Positions 30,796 to 38,365 of a stretch of DNA of 38,445 nt are shown here, piece by piece. The position numbers and the translations under genes were made by a program. Every line of letters begins with the position of its first letter. The stretch's first letter is position 1. Below the pieces are notes generated by a model. The model saw only the letters and a list, made by a program, of their open reading frames with translations, was not told the origin of the DNA and made no database searches. The stretch is from assembly GCA_014361015.1 (NCBI GenBank), contig JACIWJ010000012.1:1-38445 (forward strand). The letters are read 5' to 3'. This DNA comes from Candidatus Bipolaricaulota bacterium. Its GTDB lineage: Bacteria > Bipolaricaulota > Bipolaricaulia > Bipolaricaulales > Bipolaricaulaceae.

Positions 30796-31667
30796 CGCAC
30801 GCGCTTCGCTCCGTTCAGGGACGCCTCGAGGAGGCCGAGGAAGGGCTCCTTCCACTCGGGGAGCGCGTCCAGGAGGGGGATCCCATGGGCGTAGGCCGCG
30901 GCGATGCGCCGGTCCATGGGGATGCGCAGGAGAACGGGGATGTCCGCCTCGATGCAATACCGTTCCAAAGCGTCGGTCCCGATCCCGTCCTTGCTGATCA
31001 CGACTCCGGCTGGGATGCCGAGGATCCGCGTCACCGCGAGGGCGAGGCGGAGATCGTGGAGGCCGAACGGGGTTGGCTCGGTCACGAGGAGGGCGAAGTC
31101 AGCCCCCCGGAGGGTCTCGATCACTGGGCACCCCGTCCCAGGGGGGGCGTCGAGAACGGTCACCCGGTCGTGGCTCGTCCGTTCCTTGAGGCGGCGGACG
31201 ATCGGGGTCGCCATCGGCTCCCCCACGTCGAGGATCCCGTGGAGGAATCGGATAGCCTGGGCCTGTCCTTCCTCTATCCACCCAATGGCCCGCGGGATCT
31301 CCTCGATCGCCTGTTCCGGACAGGCGAGCGCACACAGCCCGCACCCGTGGCACAGCTCGGGGTGGAACAGGACCTTCCTCCCGACCACGGCAAGAGCCCC
31401 AAACCGACATGCCTCGGCGCAGCGGCCGCAGAACGTGCACCGGTCGAGGTCCACTTCGGGGGAAAGGATCCCCACCGGTTCGCGGGCGGTGATCTGCGGG
31501 GACAGGAAGAGATGGGCGTTGGGCTCCTCGACATCGCAGTCCACGAGCTCTACCGGACGGGAGTCCCGCGCCGCGAGGGCGAGCGAGACGGCGACCGTCG
31601 TCTTCCCCGTTCCGCCCTTGCCCGAGGCGACGGCGAGGGTGACCCCGCCGTCAGCCGCCTTGGCCAT
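30792..31667 (-). CDS. MinD-superfamily ATPase with inserted ferredoxin domain (B)
   Basis: A 291-residue paralogue of the neighbouring ATPase: ASGKGGTGKTTVAVSL, LVDCDVEEPNAHLFL, ferredoxin motifs CTFCGRCAEACRFGAL and CHGCGLCALACPEQAI, then DAPPGTGCPVIETL and EPTPFGLHDLRLAL. The first Cys block has F instead of G after CT. Start is assigned to ATG 31667; a GTG at 31694 is possible and overlaps the NifX gene more deeply. No ribosome-binding site precedes either, so coupling is likely. The two MinD proteins probably form a pair. Confidence 0.9.
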   Translation of the reverse strand: MAKAADGGVTLAVASGKGGTGKTTVAVSLALAARDSRPVELVDCDVEEPNAHLFLSPQITAREPVGILSPEVDLDRCTFCGRCAEACRFGALAVVGRKVLFHPELCHGCGLCALACPEQAIEEIPRAIGWIEEGQAQAIRFLHGILDVGEPMATPIVRRLKERTSHDRVTVLDAPPGTGCPVIETLRGADFALLVTEPTPFGLHDLRLALAVTRILGIPAGVVISKDGIGTDALERYCIEADIPVLLRIPMDRRIAAAYAHGIPLLDALPEWKEPFLGLLEASLNGAKRVR

Positions 31668-32016
31668 GGAACATGTGCCGTGTGCAAGGGTCACCCTCGT
31701 TCAGCTGCCCGTTCTTCCAGGCCTCGATCGCCTCCCGCACGGTCCCCGATGCGCCTGTGCGTACCTCGATCCCGTGCTCGTGGAGGAGGGCCAGGGCCCG
31801 GCGGCCGAGCCCGGCGCAGAGGACGACGTCCACTCCCGCCTGGGCGAGGAGTTGGCCGGGGAGGCCGCTCCCGCCCATGTGCTCGGACTCGTTGGGTAGG
31901 ACCTCCACCTGCCCCGTCTCTGTGTCGTACACCGTGTAGGTGGGCACCCGGCCGAAGTGCTCTCCCACGGGGGCGTCGAGCCCCCCGGTTCCCTCGCTGG
32001 GAACGCAAACCTTCAT
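31651..32016 (-). CDS. NifX/NifB-like dinitrogenase Mo-Fe cofactor-family protein
   Basis: A 121-residue small protein of the dinitrogenase iron-molybdenum cofactor family (NifX/ORP/MTH1175 fold): MKVCVPSEGTGGLDAPVGEHFGRVPTY (split over two strands), GLPGQLLAQAGVDVVLCAGLGRRAL and GTVREAIEAWKNG. Members bind heterometal or Fe-S cofactors loosely. There is a clear GAGGAGGATCAG ribosome-binding site before the ATG. In Desulfovibrio ORP binds a Mo-Cu-S cluster, but no nif genes are here, so nitrogen fixation is not implied. Confidence 0.88.
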   Translation of the reverse strand: MKVCVPSEGTGGLDAPVGEHFGRVPTYTVYDTETGQVEVLPNESEHMGGSGLPGQLLAQAGVDVVLCAGLGRRALALLHEHGIEVRTGASGTVREAIEAWKNGQLNEGDPCTRHMFHGQGG

Positions 32017-32035
32017 CTGATCCTCCTCATCTGGT

Positions 32036-32257
32036 TCACCAGTACGGGTAAGGGTAGCCGGGGAGGGCACCGTAGGACGGTGGAGCGTACCCCCACGGTG
32101 GCACCGCGGCCCCGTACCCGGGGAAATTGCCGTAGGGCAAGGAGCCGTACCGCCACCACCCCCGGGGGAGCCACGGGTAGAACCGACAAAATGGGTAAGG
32201 GTTTCCCATCCCACGTCCGAACCCCCAGAACCCGCGTCCGTAGAATCCCCTAGGCAT
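32036..32257 (-). CDS. small Gly/Tyr/Pro-rich protein
   Basis: A 73-residue protein, MPRGFYGRGFWGFGRGMGNPY at its start, then CRFYPWLPRGWWRYG and GYPYPYW at the end. It is made almost wholly of Gly, Pro, Tyr and Trp. Such small proteins (DUF5320-like and related) recur next to NifX/MinD genes in anaerobes; no function is known. A near-perfect AAGGAGGTAATCCTG precedes the ATG, so it is probably highly translated. It overlaps the upstream gene by 8 bp. Confidence 0.72.
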   Translation of the reverse strand: MPRGFYGRGFWGFGRGMGNPYPFCRFYPWLPRGWWRYGSLPYGNFPGYGAAVPPWGYAPPSYGALPGYPYPYW

Positions 32258-32861
32258 CAGGATTACCTCCTTCCACATCACTGAGCTGGCGTCTGATCTG
32301 GGCAAGTTGCGCTTCCAACTCCGCGATCTTCCTCCTCAGGGTGGTGGGGTCCCCGCCCTGGCGCTGCATTCGGGTCAGGGGAGGGCTCCCTGAAGCGGGC
32401 GCGAACATGCCCCTCCCTCCGCCGAGACCTCGGCCCATCCCCTGACCCATTCCGCCTACGCGTCCCATACCTCGTCCGAGACCCTGACCCATGCCCCGCG
32501 CGGGGCCGGGACTCGCCGTCATCGGCGGCAACCGGCCCGCCAGGTAATCCTGAACAGCCTGACGGACCGTTACCCCCGTCACGGGGACCATGTCCACGCC
32601 GGCGGCGGACAGGACTCCGGCGACGTTGGGGCCGAAGTTCCCTGCCAGGACCGCGCGGGGGGCGTGGGCGAGCACGGCCTGAGCGGCCTGGACGCCCGCC
32701 CCAGAACCCGCGTCCTTGTACGGGTTGGGGATGACCTGCGCGCCCTTGATCTCCATCCCTTCCACCTCCACCACGGTGAAGGTCGGAGCTCGACCGCACA
32801 CGGGCGAGACCGTGTCCTCGAGCCCTCCCTGTCCCGTGGCTGCCAGGATGCGCTCGGTCAC
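32250..32861 (-). CDS. NifX-like protein with Gly/Met-rich linker and coiled coil
   Basis: A 203-residue fusion. Residues 1-110 are a NifX/ORP-type domain (ILAATGQGGLEDTVSP, APTFTVVEVEG, QAAQAVLAHAPRAVLAGNFGPNVAG). A Gly-Met-Arg linker follows with repeats of GQGLGRGMGRVGG type (about 120-155), ending in a short coiled coil (LRRKIAELEAQLAQIRRQL, about 177-195). The tail is like a DUF5320 protein fused to the NifX domain. GTG start forming a GTGA overlap. The linker may bind metal or another operon protein (inference). Confidence 0.85.
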   Translation of the reverse strand: MTERILAATGQGGLEDTVSPVCGRAPTFTVVEVEGMEIKGAQVIPNPYKDAGSGAGVQAAQAVLAHAPRAVLAGNFGPNVAGVLSAAGVDMVPVTGVTVRQAVQDYLAGRLPPMTASPGPARGMGQGLGRGMGRVGGMGQGMGRGLGGGRGMFAPASGSPPLTRMQRQGGDPTTLRRKIAELEAQLAQIRRQLSDVEGGNPDA

Positions 32862-33163
32862 TGGGACTCCTTGGCGAGCTCGTCAAGGCGCGCCTTGATC
32901 TGCTGGAGCTCGCCCTCCAATGCCTTCGCACGGGCGGTGAGGAACGAAAGCTCGTCCTCCGCGCCGTACGGGATTGCTCCCCACGCTCCTCCCCACGGAG
33001 GGGCCACTGGGGCCTGTTGGGCCCACCACGCCGCGAAGGCCGGCACCTGGCCCGTCTGGGAAAGGTACGTCGCCCCGGGGGGCATCCCTCCCCAGCCTGG
33101 GGAGTAGCCGAACCGCATCCAGCCCGGTAGCCCAGTTGCGTAGTACATGTTGCGCCAACGCAT
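32858..33163 (-). CDS. DUF5320-like small protein
   Basis: A 101-residue first gene of the operon. The N-terminal half is rich in Gly, Trp, Pro and Tyr (LPGWMRFGYSPGWGGMPPG, WGGAWGAIPYG) and the C-terminus is a coiled coil (LTARAKALEGELQQIKARLDE), the usual DUF5320 layout. GAGGTGATCTCC precedes the ATG. Likely a partner or scaffold for the NifX-like proteins; role unknown. Confidence 0.75.
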   Translation of the reverse strand: MRWRNMYYATGLPGWMRFGYSPGWGGMPPGATYLSQTGQVPAFAAWWAQQAPVAPPWGGAWGAIPYGAEDELSFLTARAKALEGELQQIKARLDELAKESQ

Positions 33164-33182
33164 GGAGATCACCTCGGCGCGC

Positions 33183-33210
33183 ATTATAAGCATAAGCACA
33201 TAAGTGTCAA
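33183..33210 (-). promoter_or_regulatory. consensus sigma70 promoter of the MinD/NifX operon
   Basis: Minus-strand TTGACA (33205-33210) and TATAAT (33183-33188) match consensus at all 12 positions, 16 bp apart. The spacer holds three CTTAT copies (plus-strand ATAAG at 33186, 33192, 33200). The first ATG follows 19 nt after the -10. A promoter this strong likely needs a repressor. Confidence 0.9.
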
Positions 33211-33220
33211 TACCCAGTGT

Positions 33221-33233
33221 GAGAACTGTTCTC
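33221..33233. promoter_or_regulatory. perfect palindromic operator candidate
   Basis: GAGAAC-T-GTTCTC is a perfect 13-nt palindrome 10 nt upstream of the consensus -35, between the operon and the divergent DUF134 gene. DUF134 proteins carry a helix-turn-helix, so this may be its site; Fur is another candidate. Confidence 0.6.
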
Positions 33234-33254
33234 ATGCGACAACCGCCGCCCCTG

Positions 33255-33283
33255 TTGCCCGTGTGTACCTGGCCTACTACCAT
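33255..33283 (+). promoter_or_regulatory. promoter before DUF134 gene
   Basis: TTGCCC (33255-33260), 17-bp spacer, TACCAT (33278-33283), then 6 nt to the ATG without Shine-Dalgarno. It looks leaderless and lies 22 nt from the palindrome at 33221-33233. Confidence 0.45.
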
Positions 33284-33289
33284 CCCCTC

Positions 33290-33637
33290 ATGCCTCGGCC
33301 GTTCAAGCCACGCTGGTGCGAGCGGATCCCGCCTCGACGGGCGTTCAAACCGGTCGGGGTCCCAATGGGGAGACTGGAAGAGGTGATCCTCCTCCTGGAT
33401 GAACTGGAGGCGCTTCGGCTGTGCGACCTCGTCGGGCTCGATCAGGAGGTCGCTGGCCAGCGGATGGGTGTGTCCCGGGGGACGGTGCAGCGGCTGCTCG
33501 CCGCGGGGAGGGCGAAGGTCGTTGATGCCCTCGTGCATGGGAAGGGGATCGTGCTCAGTGGGGGCGACCACATCCGGCTCCCCCCGGGGCACCACGGGTG
33601 GGGGCACCGTGGCGGACGGGGTACGATGGGGCCATGA
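33290..33637 (+). CDS. DUF134 family DNA-binding protein
   Basis: A 115-residue DUF134 protein: MPRPFKPRWCERIPP at the N-terminus, VGVPMGRLEEVILLLDELEALRLCDL, LDQEVAGQRMGVSRGTVQRLLAAGRAKV (HTH, split), and a Gly/His-rich tail (PPGHHGWGHRGGRG) that could bind metal. The family is predicted to regulate and is found beside NifX/MinD genes. It is divergent from the cofactor operon with shared intergenic DNA, so it is the first candidate for its control. Stop overlaps the next gene by 4 bp. Confidence 0.88.
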   Translation: MPRPFKPRWCERIPPRRAFKPVGVPMGRLEEVILLLDELEALRLCDLVGLDQEVAGQRMGVSRGTVQRLLAAGRAKVVDALVHGKGIVLSGGDHIRLPPGHHGWGHRGGRGTMGP

Positions 33638-34107
33638 TGCGCTGGACGTTGGGGGTCGTGGCCGGTGTGGCGTTGGGTGCCCTCGCCGTGGGGGCGACGG
33701 TGGAACTCCACTACTTCTGGGCCCCCACCTGCCCCGGCTGCGCGGTGATGCGGCCCTATCTCGACGCGCTCGCCGAGGAGTTCCCCGAGCTGGAGATCAT
33801 CGCCCATGAGGTCGCCTACAGCGGGGACAACCTGCGCCTCATGGTCGCGCTCGCCGAGACGTACGGCGTATACGCCGTCGCCACCCCCGTCGTCGCGGTG
33901 GGGGACGTGCTCACGGTGGGGGCGGGGCTGGTGGCCGAGCTCCGGATCCGGGAGGAGGTGACGCGCTGTGTGGAGGAGGGCTGTCCCTCCCCCCTGACGC
34001 GCCTCCCCGAACCGGAGGAGGCGGAGCTCGGGTTGGCGGAACTCCTTCTCATCGCCGTTGTCGTGGCGAGCGCCATCCTCCTTCTCTTCCAGGTCCTCTC
34101 CCGCTGA
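33634..34107 (+). CDS. exported/membrane thioredoxin-like protein
   Basis: A 157-residue protein. A hydrophobic N-terminus (LGVVAGVALGALAVGA) serves as signal or anchor, followed by a thioredoxin fold with ELHYFWAPTCPGCAVMRPYLD (motif split; CPGC near residue 35) and ATPVVAVGD (cis-Pro loop). Residues 135-155 form a second transmembrane helix (LLLIAVVVASAILLLFQVL). A further Cys pair is in TRCVEEGCPS. Overlaps the DUF134 stop (ATGA), so the two are co-expressed. Suggested role: redox or disulfide step near the cofactor system (inference). Confidence 0.8.
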   Translation: MMRWTLGVVAGVALGALAVGATVELHYFWAPTCPGCAVMRPYLDALAEEFPELEIIAHEVAYSGDNLRLMVALAETYGVYAVATPVVAVGDVLTVGAGLVAELRIREEVTRCVEEGCPSPLTRLPEPEEAELGLAELLLIAVVVASAILLLFQVLSR

Positions 34108-34166
34108 GCGGGGATTCATCCGCTTCCCCGATGGGGCCCAGCTGTCCCGTGGGAGAACGTTGGGCG

Positions 34167-35489
34167 ATGCCGGGCTCCATCGTGTTTGCCGCTGCCCACT
34201 TGGGCTACGACACGGGCCAGGTACCCATTGGGGGCGGGGCCCAAGTGGGGATCCACCTCCTGCGGCGCTGGGCCGTGACCCGGCCATGTCCGGTCACCGT
34301 CCTCGGGTCCGGTCCTGACGCCCCGGTCCCCGGGATCGCCTACCGCCCCATCCCGTGGGAGGTGCGCGGCCACACCGGCCCGATCACCGATCTCTCCGTC
34401 TCCGGCTACGCCCGGTTCTCCCGCCAGTTCGAGGGCGGGGTGACGGCGCAGCTCGCTCGCCTCGCCCATGGGGTGGACCCGCGTGGGGTGTGTGTGCTCC
34501 ACAACGACATCGCCGAGGCGGGGGACTTCGCGCGGATCCGGAGGCTGGGTTTCCGCCAGGCCGCGATCTTCCACGTCGACGTGGTGGACTACGTGGCCCG
34601 GATCTACCTCCGCGGCCGGATTGCTGCCCCGACCCTGGCCCGAGTGCTGCGCGCTGTGGATCGACCCGGGCTGCGGCGCCTCGTCCCCGACGTCGTTCAG
34701 CTCGCCCTTGCCAAGCAGGAGGCGTGTGCGCGGCACTGCGACCTGCTCGTCGTCCCATCGGCGGAGATGGCGGCCATCCTCCGCCGCTCCTACCCATGGC
34801 GCACGGAACGGGACGTCCTCGTCCTCCCGTGGGGGACGATCGCCGACCCCGCGCCGCCCGGCGTGGCGGAGGCGGCGGGGGAGATCCGCGCGCGGTACTG
34901 CCTCGACGATCGCCCGGTGTTGCTTGCCCTGTCCCGCATCTCCCCCGAGAAGGGGCAGGACCTCCTCCTCCACGCCCTCGCGCGGTGGGAGAGGGAGGGT
35001 GGACGGGATCTCGTCGCCTTCATCTGCGGGGCCCCGGCGTACATGCACGGGGGGAGCTACATGCGCCGCCTCCGCCGCCTGGCGCGGAAGCTCCGGGAGG
35101 TCGAGGTCCACTTCCCGGGTTACGTGACCGGCGTGCGCAAGCACGCCTTCTTCGACGTGGCGGACCTCTACGTGTTCCCCTCCCGGCACGAGAGCTACGG
35201 GCTGACCCTGATGGAGGCCCTCGCTGCCGGGCTCCCCGTGCTCACCACCTCCCATCGCTCGGCGCCCGATCTCGTCCACCCGGAGTTCGGTCGCGTCGTG
35301 GCCCCCGAGCCGCGGGCCCTGTGCCGGGGTCTCGTCGAGCTTCTCTCCCGCCGTGAGGAGCTACCCGCGATGGGCGCTGCCGCCCGGCGGTTCGCCCACC
35401 TCCGTCCGTTCGACGCGGCCGCCGATGCCCTCGCCGTGGCCCTGGTCGGCCTCCTGGCCCCCTCGCCCCCCGTGGTCCCGGCGGGGTGA
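34167..35489 (+). CDS. GT4-family glycosyltransferase
   Basis: A 440-residue GT-B glycosyltransferase. The N-terminal part holds IVFAAAHLGYDTGQVPIGGGAQVG (split) and a VLHNDIAEAG segment; the donor domain has LALSRISPEKGQDLLLHAL and the E-x7-E motif in PSRHESYGLTLMEALAAGLPVL. It starts at ATG 34167, 59 nt after the thioredoxin-like gene, with GGGAGAACG upstream. The last 43 codons overlap the convergent DUF72 gene by 129 bp. Product unknown. Confidence 0.85.
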   Translation: MPGSIVFAAAHLGYDTGQVPIGGGAQVGIHLLRRWAVTRPCPVTVLGSGPDAPVPGIAYRPIPWEVRGHTGPITDLSVSGYARFSRQFEGGVTAQLARLAHGVDPRGVCVLHNDIAEAGDFARIRRLGFRQAAIFHVDVVDYVARIYLRGRIAAPTLARVLRAVDRPGLRRLVPDVVQLALAKQEACARHCDLLVVPSAEMAAILRRSYPWRTERDVLVLPWGTIADPAPPGVAEAAGEIRARYCLDDRPVLLALSRISPEKGQDLLLHALARWEREGGRDLVAFICGAPAYMHGGSYMRRLRRLARKLREVEVHFPGYVTGVRKHAFFDVADLYVFPSRHESYGLTLMEALAAGLPVLTTSHRSAPDLVHPEFGRVVAPEPRALCRGLVELLSRREELPAMGAAARRFAHLRPFDAAADALAVALVGLLAPSPPVVPAG

Positions 35490-36212
35490 GGGGCCTTCGC
35501 CCAGGAGCTCCACGAGCCGCCGCGCGTTCTGCGGTGCCCACCCGTACGCGTCGTTGTTGAAGTAAGCGAACACCGTGTCCACGGGAAGCCCCCGCAGCCG
35601 CTCCGCCCATTCGTGGAGCTCCTCCTCCGCGTAGCGGTAGGCGTACCACCGGTCGCGACCGTGGAAGCGGACGAACGCGTGGTTCGCCGTGGCCACCACG
35701 AACTCCGGGAGGTCGGGCGCGCTGACGATGCACATCGCGATTCCCCTTTCCCGTAGGCGGTGCACTACGTCCTCCACGAACCAGGTTCGGTGGCGGAACT
35801 CCAGGGTGGTGGGGTAGCGGGGGTCAAGCTGGTCCACCACGCGCCGCAGGAGGTCTCGGTCGAAGCGGAGGGTGGGTGGAAGCTGGAACAGAACGCCCCC
35901 GAGCTTGTCGCCGAGCTTCGTCGCCACCGCGTAGAACCGGCGCACGAGCGCCTCCGTGTTCCTGAACTTCCGGAGGTGGGTGATGCCCCGGAACGCTTTG
36001 AGGGTGAACAGGAACCCCGGTGGGCCCTTCCGGGCCCATGCTTGGACCATCGCCTCGGTGGGGAAGCGGTAGAACGTGGCGTTCACCTCCACTGTGTTGA
36101 ACGCCTTGGCGTAGAACGGGAACCAATCCCGCTCAGCAAGGTCTGCTGGGTAGAAGGGCCCGGCCCAGTGAGGGTAGGTCCATCCCGAGCAACCGATTCG
36201 AAAACGGGGCAT
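35361..36212 (-). CDS. DUF72 family protein
   Basis: A 283-residue DUF72 (COG1801) TIM-barrel-like protein: [67 protein letters not shown] and [18 protein letters not shown]. Function unknown. The conserved part ends near residue 245; the remaining tail ([19 protein letters not shown]) is read antisense through the end of the glycosyltransferase gene. Transcription likely starts next to the ATG from TATACT. Divergent from uvrB. Confidence 0.9.
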   Translation of the reverse strand: MPRFRIGCSGWTYPHWAGPFYPADLAERDWFPFYAKAFNTVEVNATFYRFPTEAMVQAWARKGPPGFLFTLKAFRGITHLRKFRNTEALVRRFYAVATKLGDKLGGVLFQLPPTLRFDRDLLRRVVDQLDPRYPTTLEFRHRTWFVEDVVHRLRERGIAMCIVSAPDLPEFVVATANHAFVRFHGRDRWYAYRYAEEELHEWAERLRGLPVDTVFAYFNNDAYGWAPQNARRLVELLGEGPSPRRDHGGRGGQEADQGHGEGIGGRVERTEVGEPPGGSAHRG

Positions 36213-36220
36213 TGCGGTCC

Positions 36221-36226
36221 AGTATA
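36221..36226 (-). promoter_or_regulatory. -10 element before the DUF72 gene
   Basis: Minus-strand TATACT lies 8 nt before the ATG, with no Shine-Dalgarno between, suggesting a leaderless transcript. No convincing -35. Confidence 0.5.
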
Positions 36227-36362
36227 GCGGCGTCGGGGGGGACTTGGTGGGGGGCATGGAGCGAGAAGGTTCGGTTCGCATCGCTGCGGAGGATGCTGCA
36301 GGCCTCCCGCGTGCGCTGCGTCTTCCCCCCGCGACGGCGATCCGCCAGGGCGCGGCCAAGGG

Positions 36363-36368
36363 TAGAAT
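36363..36368 (+). promoter_or_regulatory. -10 element before uvrB
   Basis: TAGAAT lies 8 nt before the uvrB ATG. GGAGG is present but only 2 nt from the ATG, too near for normal pairing, so a leaderless start is possible. Confidence 0.5.
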
Positions 36369-36376
36369 CGGAGGTT

Positions 36377-38365
36377 ATGGCCAAGGTGGTGGCGGGGGAG
36401 CGGTTTCAGCTCAAGACGAAGCTCAAGCCTCAGGGTGACCAACCGAAGGCGATCGCGGAGCTGACAGCCGGCCTGGAGGAGGGCCACCGCTACCAGACCC
36501 TCCTCGGGGCCACGGGGACGGGGAAGACGTTCACGATCGCCCACGTGATCCAGAACGTCCAGCGGCCGACCCTCGTCGTTGCCCACAACAAGACCCTCAC
36601 CGCCCAGCTGTACGGGGAGTTCCGCGAGCTCTTCCCGGACAACGCCGTCCACTACTTCGTGTCCTACTACGACTACTACCAGCCGGAGGCGTACATCCCC
36701 CAGACGGACACCTACATCGAGAAGGACGCTCAGATCAACGAGGAGATCGACCGCCTCCGGCACGCCGCCACGTCCTCTCTCCTTTCGCGGCGCGATGTCA
36801 TCGTTGTGGCGTCCGTGTCGTGCATCTACGGCCTCGGCTCGCCCCAGGACTACGCCGCCCTCTCCCTGGTCCTGGAGGTGGGCCACGACTACGACCTCGA
36901 TGAGGTGTTGCGTCAGCTCGTCATGCTCCAGTACCGCCGGAACGAGCTCGCGTTCGAGCGGGCGACGTTTCGGCTTCGGGGCGACGTGCTCGAGGTCATC
37001 CCCGCCTCGGAGGAGGTCGGGTACCGGATCGAGTGGTTCGGAGACCAGGTCGAGCGGATCTCCGCGGTGGATCCTCTCACCGGGAACGCGCTCCAGGAGC
37101 TGGCGCGGGTCACGGTTGCCCCGGCGACGCACTACGTGACCCCCGACCAGCGCCTGAAGGGCGCGCTGGCGGGGATCGAGGCCGAGCTCGAGGAGCGGCT
37201 GAACGAGCTCCGCGCGGCCGGGAAGCTCCTTGAGGCCCAGCGGCTCGAGCAGCGGACCCTGTTCGATCTCGAGATGATGCGGGAGATGGGGTACTGCCCG
37301 GGGATCGAGAACTACTCCCGCCACCTCGACGGCCGGCGGCCGGGAGAGCCGCCGTGGACGCTCCTCGACTACTTCCCCCCGGACTTTCTCACCGTGATCG
37401 ACGAGTCCCACCAGACGGTGCCCCAGATCAACGGGATGTTCCACGGCGACCGGTCGCGGAAGGAGACGCTCGTCGAGTACGGGTTCCGCCTTCCTTCCGC
37501 CCTCGACAACCGCCCGCTCACGTTCGGGGAGTTCGAGGAGCGCGTGGGGCAAGTCATCTTCATGTCCGCGACCCCCGCCGACTACGAGCGGCGGGTGTCG
37601 GCGAAGATCGTCGAGCAGATCGTGCGGCCGACCGGTCTGGTTGATCCGGAGGTCGAGGTGCGCCCGGTGCAGGGTCAGGTCGACCACCTCCTGGGCGAGC
37701 TGCGCCAGGTGACCGAGAGGGGCGAGCGGGCCCTCGTGACCACCCTCACGAAGCGGATGGCGGAGGACCTCACCGACTACCTCGTCGAGCTCGGGGTGCG
37801 GGCCCGCTACCTGCACTCCGAGATCGAGACCCTCGATCGGGTCGACATCCTCCGCGACCTGCGCCTGGGGAAGTTCGACGTCCTGGTGGGGATCAACCTT
37901 CTACGCGAGGGCCTCGACCTTCCCGAGGTGTCGCTCGTGGCGATCCTCGACGCGGACAAGGAGGGGTTCCTGCGGTCGGCGACCTCGCTCATCCAGACGA
38001 TTGGCCGTGCGGCGCGGAACGTGCGGGGGAAGGTCATCCTCTACGCTGACCAGGTCACCGATGCCATCCGCCAGGCGGTGGAGGAGACGAACCGCCGCCG
38101 GGAGATCCAGGTTGGCTACAACCGGCGGCACGGGATCACCCCGGAGACGATCCAAAAGGAAGTGCGGGACATCGTGGCCGAGTTCTCGGGCCGGCGGCTG
38201 GAGCCGGTCGAGCTCCCCAAGGCTCCCGAGAAGCTTCCCCGCGAGAAGGTGGCCGAGCTCATCCGGACCTTGGAGAAGGAGATGAAGGCCGCGGCGGAAG
38301 CCCTCGAGTTCGAGCTCGCAGCTGCCTACCGCGACAAGCTCCGCGAGCTGCGCCGTCTGCTGTAG
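36377..38365 (+). CDS. uvrB: excinuclease ABC subunit B
   Basis: A 662-residue UvrB, the damage-verifying helicase-like subunit of nucleotide excision repair, which acts with UvrA and UvrC. Seen in order: [13 protein letters not shown] (Walker A, about residue 45), the damage-binding beta-hairpin [12 protein letters not shown] (about 97), [22 protein letters not shown] (DEAD-like, about 340), [25 protein letters not shown], and QTIGRAARN. The C-terminal UVR domain (about 625-660) is present, binding UvrC. Full length. The start was chosen at [11 protein letters not shown], the usual N-terminus; upstream in-frame sequence is not UvrB. No other repair genes are adjacent. Confidence 0.97.
   Translation: MAKVVAGERFQLKTKLKPQGDQPKAIAELTAGLEEGHRYQTLLGATGTGKTFTIAHVIQNVQRPTLVVAHNKTLTAQLYGEFRELFPDNAVHYFVSYYDYYQPEAYIPQTDTYIEKDAQINEEIDRLRHAATSSLLSRRDVIVVASVSCIYGLGSPQDYAALSLVLEVGHDYDLDEVLRQLVMLQYRRNELAFERATFRLRGDVLEVIPASEEVGYRIEWFGDQVERISAVDPLTGNALQELARVTVAPATHYVTPDQRLKGALAGIEAELEERLNELRAAGKLLEAQRLEQRTLFDLEMMREMGYCPGIENYSRHLDGRRPGEPPWTLLDYFPPDFLTVIDESHQTVPQINGMFHGDRSRKETLVEYGFRLPSALDNRPLTFGEFEERVGQVIFMSATPADYERRVSAKIVEQIVRPTGLVDPEVEVRPVQGQVDHLLGELRQVTERGERALVTTLTKRMAEDLTDYLVELGVRARYLHSEIETLDRVDILRDLRLGKFDVLVGINLLREGLDLPEVSLVAILDADKEGFLRSATSLIQTIGRAARNVRGKVILYADQVTDAIRQAVEETNRRREIQVGYNRRHGITPETIQKEVRDIVAEFSGRRLEPVELPKAPEKLPREKVAELIRTLEKEMKAAAEALEFELAAAYRDKLRELRRLL

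Noticed and set aside
31651-33163. Nitrogen fixation capacity from NifX-like genes
   Set aside because: No nifHDK, nifB or nifEN present; the family is broad and includes ORP and small regulators unrelated to nitrogenase.
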